Source: an uncultured Corynebacterium sp.
GTDB taxonomy: Bacteria; Actinomycetota; Actinomycetes; Mycobacteriales; Mycobacteriaceae
Reading direction: 5' to 3'
Length of the DNA: 26,779 nucleotides
Assembly: GCF_946998835.1 (NCBI RefSeq)
Contig: NZ_CAMQAZ010000031.1
Location: 1-26,779, forward strand
This document shows positions 16,001 to 23,663 of the stretch, piece after piece. How positions within the stretch are numbered: position 1 is the first letter of the stretch; each line of letters begins with the position of its first letter. The notes under the pieces are model-generated. The model ran no database searches. It was not told where the DNA came from and worked only from the letters and a program-made list of their open reading frames with translations. A program made the position numbers and the translations under genes.

Positions 16001-16030
16001 ACCTTACCCTGATGGTGTGCTGAATTTCAT
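16001..16030 (-). promoter_or_regulatory. Probable leuA promoter
   Basis: On the minus strand ATGAAA (about 16030-16025; four of six bases match TTGACA) and TAAGGT (16006-16001) are 18 bp apart. Transcription would begin close to the leader-peptide ATG at 15993. The call is by eye only. Confidence 0.4.
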
Positions 16031-16139
16031 CATTCGGGGGATTTGCGGGGTGAAAAGGCGCTGAGATTCCGGTCGAGTGAAAGCCTCCGAGGTCTTGGCA
16101 ATGGTGTCGCCGAAAGTGAATGGCGTTGTGGTCAGTCGA

Positions 16140-16164
16140 CCCGGCCAGCCCCACCCGGCCAGCC
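16140..16164. repeat. 11-bp direct repeat between leuA and the first YhgE gene
   Basis: CCCGGCCAGCC occurs at 16140-16150 and 16154-16164, followed by GAACCCACC repeats near 16174-16192. Further on, TAGTT/AACTA (16198-16211) forms a small hairpin. Nothing else in 16031-16254 supports a gene. Confidence 0.4.
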
Positions 16165-16254
16165 TCGCCCACTGAACCCACCGAACCCACCCATCAATAG
16201 TTCTAAAACTAGTACCAATGTATTTAGCGGGGTAAAGATGATAGCGTCCTAAAG

Positions 16255-18888
16255 GTGCAAACTAGCTGGTCTATTCTTAAGCGAGACTTGCGCCGTCTCC
16301 GCAATAGCCCAAGAGTGTGGGTCATCGTCATCGGCGTGATGATTACCCCTGCCTTGTATTCCTGGTTCAACATCCCGGGTTTCTGGGATCCGTACGAGCA
16401 CACCGAGAACATCGGTGTGGCAATTGTGAATGAGGACAAGGGCGCGAGTTCCACGGTTACTGGAAGCCTTAATATCGGTCACCAGGTGGTCAAACAACTA
16501 AAAGAAAATCATGAACTTGGCTGGCAGTTCTCCGATGCCGAGAAAGCAGAACGAGACCTAAAGCGCGGTAAGGTCTATGCCTCAATCACTATTCCGCCGA
16601 ATTTCTCGCAGGAAATGGTCGACCTGATTCAGGGGCAGGGACATCCGGCGAAGCTCAAATACAGCGCCAACCAAAAGATCAATGCGATCTCGCCGCACAT
16701 TACAGCGCAGGGTGCGTCTGGCATCGATGGTCAGATTTCCGCAGCCTTCAATAAGGAAATCGCGAAAGCCGTCACCGAGCAGGTCAAGGAAGCCGGCGGT
16801 CAAATGCAGGGCCGGTTCGATGCTGCTCGACTCAATTCCGCCGACGCTTTCCAGGATGTCGCTGATGCGGTGGCTAGTAGTCGTGATGAAGTCGGCGCTA
16901 TCCAGGAGCAGATTGGCGATCTGCAGCCGACGATTGCGCAGATCAAGAAAACTCTTGGCAGCGTAGATACGGCCCTCGACGATGCCCAAGATGCGTTGAC
17001 GCAGGTGCAGGCAATCACTGGCGAACTCAACAACGAGGTCCTGAATTTCTCCGCGGATCTCAACGATGCCTACCTGCAGGGCAGTACCGCTCTGGTCGAG
17101 GGCACCGGTAACGCCAATGCCGCAATCGGCGCGATGACCGGCAATCTGCAGGGCGCAATTGCCCGTTCGGGTTCGGCTACAGCTGCGGCGGAGGACATCG
17201 TCAAGCAGGCGGATCAGGTCATTGGTGGGCTGAATTCGCTGTTGGATGCCAGCCCCCTCAACGAGCAAGATAAGCAGGCCATTCAACGCACGATTGATGC
17301 CCTCAGCGAAAGCAACGCCACCAATAAAGAGCTGGTGGAGGGCCTGAAGAATGTCTCTGGCTCGGCGCAGGGAACTCTCGACTCCCTCAACGCCACCAGC
17401 GAGGCGTTGGCGCAGGCCACTAAGGATGGCAAGGCTGCCTCGGATCAGATCCGCCAGGCTTCCCAGGACGCACTCCCGCAGTTGAGCAGGGCGCTTAATC
17501 AGCTCAACGCGCGCGTGGGTTCGTACGCGGCGGCGCTCGGCGCGCAAAAAGACACCGTCCAGGAAACGTCCGCGCTTCTCGACGCTACGAGTGGGCAGCT
17601 TTCCGCTGCGACTCAGGTCCTCGAGAGCTTCAAGGCTGACCTTGATGGCGTACGCGATGGCCTGGAAACCGCGCGTCTCGATGTTCTTACCCTGGGTACT
17701 AACGAAGAGCGCGAAGCCATGAACATGGTCAATGACCTCGACCCCGAGGGAATTTCGCAGTTCCTGAGCGATCCGGCCGAAATCCGGACTGAGGCCGTGT
17801 TCCCGGTGGATCACTACGGTTCGGGTATGGCGGCGCTGTTTACCAACCTGTCGTTGTGGATTGGTGCGTTCATCCTGATTGTGATTTTCCGCGTGGAAGT
17901 TGATGCGGAAGGTTTCAAGGAAATCACGGTCGGCCAGGCGTACATGGGCCGCACCTTGCTGCTGGGCATCATCGCTATTTTCCAGGCGCTGATTGTCTCG
18001 ATCGGTGACATCGTCATTGGTGTTCAGAATGTCAGCGCGGTTGCGTTCGTCCTCACCTGTGTCGTGGTGGAGTTATGTTATCTCGCCATTATTTACAGTT
18101 TGGTGGCGGCATTTGGGCACGTGGGACGCGGTATCGCCGTGGTGCTCGCGTTTATCCAAATCCCTGGTGCCGCCGGTCTCTATCCAATTGAGATGACTCC
18201 GGACTTCTTCCAGGCACTGAATCCGTTCTTGCCGTTGACCTACGGTATTGATGCTCTCCGCGAGACTATTGGTGGTTTCTACTCGAACTACTACCTGAAG
18301 AACATGCTCACCTTGATGGTCATGGCAGTGATCGCCTACGTGGTGGGCTACTGGCTGCGCCGCAGCTTGTCCTCGGTCAACATCTTGGTTAACCACCAGC
18401 TTGAAGAGGGCGGTCTGGTCAACAACGAAGAAGTCCACCTGGTCGGTAGTGGGTACAAGCTCAGTGACCTGGTCTTCGCGCTGCGCAACCGCGAGGAGTA
18501 CCAGACGCGAGTCGATGAGCGGATGGAGAACCTGCGTGGCAGTTACACGCTGTTCATGCGCATTGCCATTGGTGTCGCAGTGGTCGCCCTGGTGGTACTG
18601 GGTATTCTGGCCCGCAACTACCCGAATCAGAAGGCCCTGTTCTTCGGTCTAGCCTGCGTGTTCGTACTGCTCTGTGTCGGCTATGTCGCTGTTCGTGAGT
18701 ACGTCAAGCAGTCTGTGATTCACGCCCAGGAACTCAGCGAGCTGTCGGAGGAAGAGCTGCGCGCCTACATGGAGCACCAGACTTCCCATCCGCATGCGTA
18801 CTCGTTGGAAAATGCTGGCGATACGTTTGAGCCACAGACGAAGGTGTCGTCGGCAAGCGTGAAGACTTCCCCAGAAGGTGAAGCCTAA
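16255..18888 (+). CDS. YhgE/Pip family membrane protein (first of pair)
   Basis: An 877-residue protein of the YhgE/phage-infection-protein family, which shares the ABC-2 membrane fold. It has an N-terminal membrane helix (about 21-42), a large extracytoplasmic region (about 43-515) rich in coiled-coil, Asn/Ala/Gln sequence, and membrane helices near 521-545, 565-590, 592-622, 624-645 and 683-701. A C-terminal addition with two more helices (766-786, 794-813) and an acidic tail follows. No ATP-binding partner is encoded nearby, so transport is not shown; family members are linked to phage receptors and secretion-related scaffolds. The start is GTG 16255: no good ribosome site is seen, but TAGCGT (16242-16247) 7 nt upstream suggests a leaderless message. 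The last base of its stop codon is the first base of the next gene. Confidence 0.88.
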   Translation: MQTSWSILKRDLRRLRNSPRVWVIVIGVMITPALYSWFNIPGFWDPYEHTENIGVAIVNEDKGASSTVTGSLNIGHQVVKQLKENHELGWQFSDAEKAERDLKRGKVYASITIPPNFSQEMVDLIQGQGHPAKLKYSANQKINAISPHITAQGASGIDGQISAAFNKEIAKAVTEQVKEAGGQMQGRFDAARLNSADAFQDVADAVASSRDEVGAIQEQIGDLQPTIAQIKKTLGSVDTALDDAQDALTQVQAITGELNNEVLNFSADLNDAYLQGSTALVEGTGNANAAIGAMTGNLQGAIARSGSATAAAEDIVKQADQVIGGLNSLLDASPLNEQDKQAIQRTIDALSESNATNKELVEGLKNVSGSAQGTLDSLNATSEALAQATKDGKAASDQIRQASQDALPQLSRALNQLNARVGSYAAALGAQKDTVQETSALLDATSGQLSAATQVLESFKADLDGVRDGLETARLDVLTLGTNEEREAMNMVNDLDPEGISQFLSDPAEIRTEAVFPVDHYGSGMAALFTNLSLWIGAFILIVIFRVEVDAEGFKEITVGQAYMGRTLLLGIIAIFQALIVSIGDIVIGVQNVSAVAFVLTCVVVELCYLAIIYSLVAAFGHVGRGIAVVLAFIQIPGAAGLYPIEMTPDFFQALNPFLPLTYGIDALRETIGGFYSNYYLKNMLTLMVMAVIAYVVGYWLRRSLSSVNILVNHQLEEGGLVNNEEVHLVGSGYKLSDLVFALRNREEYQTRVDERMENLRGSYTLFMRIAIGVAVVALVVLGILARNYPNQKALFFGLACVFVLLCVGYVAVREYVKQSVIHAQELSELSEEELRAYMEHQTSHPHAYSLENAGDTFEPQTKVSSASVKTSPEGEA

Positions 18889-21179
18889 TGAGAAACGTTC
18901 TTGAAATTGTGCGGAACGACTTTCGGGTGATCCGCCAGAACACGATGACCGGCATCATGGTTTTCGGTCTGGCACTGATTCCGCTGCTGTTCACCTGCTT
19001 TAACGTGCTGGCCAGCTGGGAACCGTTTGAGAACACCGAGAAGCTGAAGATTGCGGTCGCCAGTAATGACCGCGGCCATCGCACGGATATTGGTGCGATT
19101 GACCTCAACTTGGGCAATGAGGTGCTGTCGAAGCTGAGCCGTAATCACGACATTGACTGGCGGATTACGAATTCCGATGACGCCATCGATGGCACCAAGT
19201 CCGGTGACTACTACGCGGCAATCGTGCTTCCGGAGAACTTCAGTACCGAACTGATGACCTTCTACGTCCGCGGTACCGAGGCGCCGACGCTGACGCTGTA
19301 TACGAATGAGAAGAAGAACGCGCTGTCGTCGATCATTACGGGCAAGGGTGCCAGCGGCGTTATTCAGGAGATTGATAAGAACTTCACGCAGGTCGTCGCC
19401 AGCGTTGGTTTGGGCGCAATCACCTCGCTGGATGAGTACCTGGACACCTCCGACTCCAAGCAGGCACTGACGCGCGTGCAAAACCGCGTTGATGACACCG
19501 CCGCGCGACTGCGCACCGGTGCGCAGACTGCTCGTTCGCTGTCCACACTGGTGGAGACCACCGTGCCGCTGGTGGAGACCGCGGATTCCATTTTGGAAAA
19601 CGCTGGTGCACGGATGGATGGTCTGCGCAGCGGTGCCAGCGATGGCAATGCAGCCAGCGATCTGGAAGCCGCGGTCGGCAATGTTCGCGGCTCGGTTAGC
19701 ACGGCGCTCGACGCAACGCAGGCGAGCTACGAAGGCGTGCGCGACCGGGTCAACGAGCTTGTCGACGGCACCCAGGCCACCAGCAGCGCTACCGCGGATA
19801 CCTTTGATGCGATGGCGGCCAAGTTCGGCCAGCAGGCCGATGGTCTGACTGCGATGCGCGACCGCCTGGAAGACACCGTTGGACCAGCGGTTCCGGATGT
19901 TGCCAAGCCGGGCTATGATCGCGCTATCTCGGACTTGAATGCCTCCATTGCTCGCACCCGCGGCCTGCAGGAGAGTTTCTCCGCCGTGGCGGCGGATTTG
20001 CGTGGTGGCCGGGATACGGGATCGTCGATAAGCCAGGCGAAGAATGCGTTTACGGCTGCGATTGCCGCAGTCCAAAATGCCAAGAACTCCTACGAACAGA
20101 ACCTGCGCCCGCAGATCGACGCGCTGTCGGAGCCGGTGTCGCGACTGAGCAATGACATCGAGGTCATTGGCGAGGACATTCGTGGCATCCGAGGTACGCT
20201 TTCTGGTTCGCCGGTGGATACGCTGCGTAAGACCAGCGCTGCCACGATGGGCTTGAGCAACCGCTTTGATGATCTGGCCGCTCGCTTCGATGAGATCCAC
20301 AACGCGCTGGAAGAGGCGAAGGACACCGGTGATCTCTCGCGCATTGCCGCGGCCATCGGTGACGACCCCAGTGCGCTGGCAGCGCAGTTGGCCGCGCCGG
20401 TGCAGGTCGAGGAAGACCCCGTCTTCCCAGTCCAGAGCTTCGGTGCGGGCATGGCGCCGTTCTATGCGACACTCGCACTGTGGATCGGTGCGCTGCTGTC
20501 GTCAGTGCTGATTCGCACCACGGTGCGTAGCCGCGGCGCTCAGAAGGTCGGCGACGAGGTCGAGGCCGCGCTCGATGATGCGCAGAGCGATGAGGCGCTC
20601 GATGATGCTGACGCTGAGGCCGACGAGTCCAGCGACCAGCAAATCAACGCTGCCCAAACCGATGACTACACCCGCGTCGAGAAGTACTTCGGCCGGTTCG
20701 CCACCTTCGCCACCGTTGGCCTGGTTCAGGCCACGCTGATGGTGTTGGGACTCCAGGTGTACGTGGGCATCGATCCCGCACACCGATTCCTGATGCTGCT
20801 GGCCGGCTGGATAATCTCGCTGGTATTCATGATGATCGTCTTCTCGTTCGTCTTCACCTTCGACAACGCCGGCAAGGCCATCTGCGTGCTGCTATTGGTG
20901 ATGCAGGTATCGGCCGCGGGCGGTGCGTATCCGCTGCCATTGGTGCCGCAGTGGGTCCAGAATATTGGTCCCTGGCTACCGGGCACTTACGCAATTGATA
21001 TGTTCCGCAGCTCAATTGCCGGTATCTATGAGGCCGATTACTGGAAGCTGATGTTCATGTTGGCGCTGTTCATCATCCCGTCGCTGATCTTGGCGCTTGG
21101 CCTCCAGCGCATCTTTGAAAAGGGAATCAACGATATTAAGAAGGCCATCGAGGAGACGAAGGTGATGGCCACCTCGTAA
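18888..21179 (+). CDS. YhgE/Pip family membrane protein (second of pair)
   Basis: A 763-residue paralogue-type partner of the preceding protein: an N-terminal membrane helix (about 19-44), a long extracytoplasmic helical region (about 45-515), then a C-terminal membrane domain of about six helices. Its distinguishing feature is a very acidic, Asp/Ala-rich insertion (about 555-594) between the first and second C-terminal helices, where the first protein has a short loop. The ATG at 18888 overlaps the preceding stop by one base (TAATG), so the two are translationally coupled and probably form a heteromer. The function is unknown. Its stop is 5 bp from the stop of the convergent sortase gene. 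Confidence 0.88.
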   Translation: MRNVLEIVRNDFRVIRQNTMTGIMVFGLALIPLLFTCFNVLASWEPFENTEKLKIAVASNDRGHRTDIGAIDLNLGNEVLSKLSRNHDIDWRITNSDDAIDGTKSGDYYAAIVLPENFSTELMTFYVRGTEAPTLTLYTNEKKNALSSIITGKGASGVIQEIDKNFTQVVASVGLGAITSLDEYLDTSDSKQALTRVQNRVDDTAARLRTGAQTARSLSTLVETTVPLVETADSILENAGARMDGLRSGASDGNAASDLEAAVGNVRGSVSTALDATQASYEGVRDRVNELVDGTQATSSATADTFDAMAAKFGQQADGLTAMRDRLEDTVGPAVPDVAKPGYDRAISDLNASIARTRGLQESFSAVAADLRGGRDTGSSISQAKNAFTAAIAAVQNAKNSYEQNLRPQIDALSEPVSRLSNDIEVIGEDIRGIRGTLSGSPVDTLRKTSAATMGLSNRFDDLAARFDEIHNALEEAKDTGDLSRIAAAIGDDPSALAAQLAAPVQVEEDPVFPVQSFGAGMAPFYATLALWIGALLSSVLIRTTVRSRGAQKVGDEVEAALDDAQSDEALDDADAEADESSDQQINAAQTDDYTRVEKYFGRFATFATVGLVQATLMVLGLQVYVGIDPAHRFLMLLAGWIISLVFMMIVFSFVFTFDNAGKAICVLLLVMQVSAAGGAYPLPLVPQWVQNIGPWLPGTYAIDMFRSSIAGIYEADYWKLMFMLALFIIPSLILALGLQRIFEKGINDIKKAIEETKVMATS

Positions 21180-21184
21180 GCGGC

Positions 21185-22099
21185 CTATTCCTTCGGCTCG
21201 TCCTTCTCCGCCTCGCTCTCGCCGTCGCGCGAGAGCTTCCGCAGCCACCAAATCAGCAGCGCAATAATCACGGCAGCCGCTGCCAGGATGGCCCACATCC
21301 ACCACTGCCACTGCGAACCGCTGCCGTCGAACACGGATTCCTCGTCAGGATCCATCGGCACCTGGTGCCCCGTCACCAGAAGGCGGTGTGTATTAACGCC
21401 GTAAGGCGTGCACGTAATCAACGTGATCAGGTCTTCTCCGGGGACACGTCGTAAAGCATCGGTTTCATCCGGCTTTACGACGGCTACGTCGTGGACCTCA
21501 TACTTCAACTTGTGGCCCGCGACTGCGATGTAGAACGCGTCGCCCTTTTTCACTTTGGTGAGGTTGTCCCACAGCGTCGCATTTTGCAGACCCGTATGCG
21601 CAGACAGTGACGCGTGGCGACCTTCGCCGTTACCCACGCCGCCGACCGGGAAGTCGGTGCCATAGAGGTGTCCGACACCCCGTTGCAGCGCCTTTTCCGA
21701 CGTGCCGTGGAAAATGGGCAGGTCAGAGTTGATGGACGGGATGACGATGCGGCCGAGTGCGTCGGTGTCGGCGAGTACGTCGAGGTAGTGGCGATACCGC
21801 TGGTACTCGGGCGAGGACTCGTCATCGGTGGTGGTCCAGGCGTCGGTGGGGTTGACCTCGCCGAGTCTGGCGTTGTACTCGTGGGCCTCGTTCCAGGCGG
21901 TGTCCAAGACCTCGGGAGGGGCGGCTTTTTCCAGTTTGGAGTACTCATCCGCAGCGCGGGACTGCTGGAAGTTGTTCCACTGCGTTGCGACAACCGGGTA
22001 CAGCAGCACACCCAAACCGACAATGATTAGCAGCAGGGCGATGATGGTGTTCGAATTGAGCTTCTTGCCCTTTTGTTTGCTGTTTTGTTTGCTTTTCAT
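21185..22099 (-). CDS. Class C-type sortase
   Basis: A cysteine transpeptidase that cleaves LPXTG-like signals and joins proteins to pili or the cell wall. Of 304 residues, an N-terminal membrane helix lies at about 18-39 and a second at about 266-286 with a charged tail, a layout typical of pilus sortases. The catalytic triad is H168 (SAHTG), C230 (TLITCTPYG) and R239 (NTHRLLVTG). The HGTSEKALQRGVGHLYGT block also fits class C. No LPXTG substrate is encoded in this window, so it may serve as a general anchoring enzyme or act on pilins elsewhere. The ribosome site is poor: AGGAGAG lies about 17 nt before the ATG. Confidence 0.9.
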   Translation of the reverse strand: MKSKQNSKQKGKKLNSNTIIALLLIIVGLGVLLYPVVATQWNNFQQSRAADEYSKLEKAAPPEVLDTAWNEAHEYNARLGEVNPTDAWTTTDDESSPEYQRYRHYLDVLADTDALGRIVIPSINSDLPIFHGTSEKALQRGVGHLYGTDFPVGGVGNGEGRHASLSAHTGLQNATLWDNLTKVKKGDAFYIAVAGHKLKYEVHDVAVVKPDETDALRRVPGEDLITLITCTPYGVNTHRLLVTGHQVPMDPDEESVFDGSGSQWQWWMWAILAAAAVIIALLIWWLRKLSRDGESEAEKDEPKE

Positions 22100-22169
22100 A
22101 GCGGCTTTGGGGCTTTCTCTCCTGGAGCAGTTCCCGATTGGGGACCGCTAGGCCGACGAATCCTATGTA

Positions 22170-23204
22170 TTAATCACCAATGTAGGTGATGTGGTGTGGC
22201 GGGGTGGTGGAGTCGGTGGTGTCGGTGGTGTTGGCGGTGTTGGAGGTGTTGGTTGCGGTGGCCTCTGCCGGCCGGGCTGCCAGGGCAATCGTTGCGGCAA
22301 TCATGGTTGCCAACGCGATAAACAGTGCCACCCACTGCACACCAACGGCCTGGAAGCGTTCGCCCAGGACGATGTATCCCAAGGTGAAGGCCACAATCGG
22401 TTCGACCACGGTCATCGCTGGTAGCGATGCCTGCAGGGGGCCGGCGTTGAAGGCGGCCTGCTGCAGGCCGACACCGATGACCGCCAGCGCCACGAGTAGC
22501 CAGAGTTCCCAGGAAAGCAGGAGTTGGACCAGTCCATCGTTGACATAGGTATCAATCACGGACTTGGACAGGAGTGCGACGAACCCATACAACCAGCCGG
22601 TTGCCGTTCCGAGCAATAGGGCTTTCGGGTTTTGACGCAGAATTCCTCGCTGTTTTGTACCTGTGCTACCGCTGGGACCGTTGCTGCCTGCGCTACCTCC
22701 CATGCCTGTGTTGGGCCACTGAACTGCGGCAGCGTAAAGCCCGCAGGTGACCACGCCACCGGCGGCAAGAGCCCATCCCCACAGGTAGGTAGGAATATCG
22801 GTGGAGCCGGCAGTCGGCTTGCCGAGCAATACCAACGTCGCCACCGCAAAAGTAAGCGCTACCGACCAGATCATCTCTGACCGCGAAATCCGCCGACCAT
22901 TCACCTTCGCTGCCAGCGGGAGTGTGAGCATCAGCTTCATAACCAACAACGGCTGTACCAGGAGCAACGTGCCAAACGCCAACGCTGCGACCTGAAATAC
23001 ATACCCGGCAATCGCCAAAGTTGAGCCTAGCCACCAGCGTGGCAGCTTCAGGGTCTTCGCCACTCCGCGAAGTGTGCTGGTGCCCTCTTCCAGTGTTCCG
23101 GAGAGATTGTGGCGGATGACGGTTCCCCACGCGATGCTGAGTGCAGACAGCAGAGCCAGTATCGCAGCGAGAAGGTCATTGTTCACGTAGGAAATGCTAG
23201 GCAT
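22170..23204 (-). CDS. DMT-superfamily (EamA-like) membrane transporter
   Basis: A 344-residue integral membrane protein with about nine to ten hydrophobic helices, two-fold repeated in the way of drug/metabolite transporters. Motifs include TLLLVQPLLVMKLMLTLPLA in the first half and LPAMTVVEPIVAFTLGYIVLGE in the second half, the usual EamA end. A Gly/Ser/Asn-rich loop (about residues 176-195) divides the halves and a Thr/Asn-rich tail closes the protein. The substrate is unknown; related corynebacterial genes sit between leuA and lysC, so amino-acid export or import is a guess from context only. No clear ribosome site precedes ATG 23204. Confidence 0.85.
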   Translation of the reverse strand: MPSISYVNNDLLAAILALLSALSIAWGTVIRHNLSGTLEEGTSTLRGVAKTLKLPRWWLGSTLAIAGYVFQVAALAFGTLLLVQPLLVMKLMLTLPLAAKVNGRRISRSEMIWSVALTFAVATLVLLGKPTAGSTDIPTYLWGWALAAGGVVTCGLYAAAVQWPNTGMGGSAGSNGPSGSTGTKQRGILRQNPKALLLGTATGWLYGFVALLSKSVIDTYVNDGLVQLLLSWELWLLVALAVIGVGLQQAAFNAGPLQASLPAMTVVEPIVAFTLGYIVLGERFQAVGVQWVALFIALATMIAATIALAARPAEATATNTSNTANTTDTTDSTTPPHHITYIGD

Positions 23205-23268
23205 GCAACACTTGTCATGTCCACTTCGCAGGGTTTAGCGGGGCAGTGCTTGGTGTCGCATTTCTCGC

Positions 23269-23292
23269 CGCATTCCCCGTCGCATTCCCCGT
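23269..23292. repeat. Two tandem 12-bp units
   Basis: CGCATTCCCCGT is repeated exactly at 23269-23280 and 23281-23292, with a diverged copy (CGCATTTCTCGC) just before at 23258-23269. It lies in the divergent gap between the transporter and lysC. Confidence 0.7.
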
Positions 23293-23322
23293 CGTGCCTC
23301 GGAAAATAGCTGACTCGACCGA

Positions 23323-23375
23323 GAAACTGGCTGAGCCCGGGAGTTCGGGAGTGAAACTGGCTGAGCCCGGAGTTC
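23323..23375. repeat. 23-bp direct repeat upstream of lysC
   Basis: GAAACTGGCTGAGCCCGG followed by AGTTC occurs at 23323-23346 and 23353-23375 with one inserted G, a period of about 30 bp. It lies directly beside the 72-bp palindrome copy 3. Confidence 0.75.
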
Positions 23376-23391
23376 TTGGCACAGTACCGAG

Positions 23392-23463
23392 AGTTACTGA
23401 CCTGGTTTATAGCAGTTTTGACGAGTTTCAGGCCTGATTTTTGCTATAAGCTTGGTCAGTTTC
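23392..23463 (-). repeat. 72-bp palindromic repeat, copy 3
   Basis: The reverse strand of this stretch aligns without gaps to copies 1 and 2 over all 72 positions. The arms (TGACC..GCTTATAGCA and TGCTATAAACCAGGTCA on the minus strand) are inverted, and the centre contains the perfect palindrome TCAGGCCTGA. It sits about 200 bp before lysC, upstream of its promoter, in inverted orientation relative to the other two copies. Confidence 0.85.
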
Positions 23464-23607
23464 AAATTTGCAGCCCGCAGCCGCGTCCGATTCACACCCA
23501 ACCACACCCCGCAAACCCCCACGCAGCCCACTCCAAAACCCCCACGCAACCCCCACAAGCTACGTTTTGGTAACCCACTATGTAATTACGAATGCAACTC
23601 AAGTAAA

Positions 23608-23637
23608 TTGAATCAATAATAGTTACGTGCATATAGT
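23608..23637 (+). promoter_or_regulatory. Probable lysC-asd promoter
   Basis: TTGAAT (23608-23613) and TATAGT (23632-23637) are 18 bp apart, in an A+T-rich stretch that stands out from its surroundings. Transcription would start about 20 bp before the lysC ATG, giving a short leader with the ribosome site GGAGG at 23650-23654. Confidence 0.6.
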
Positions 23638-23663
23638 TGCCTAGTTTTTGGAGGTTGCCGACC

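Noticed and set aside
23637..23663. TTG start extending LysC by nine residues
   Set aside because: It overlaps the last base of the probable -10 box (23637) and would lie ahead of or at the transcript start. ATG 23664 has a proper GGAGG and gives the conserved N-terminus.
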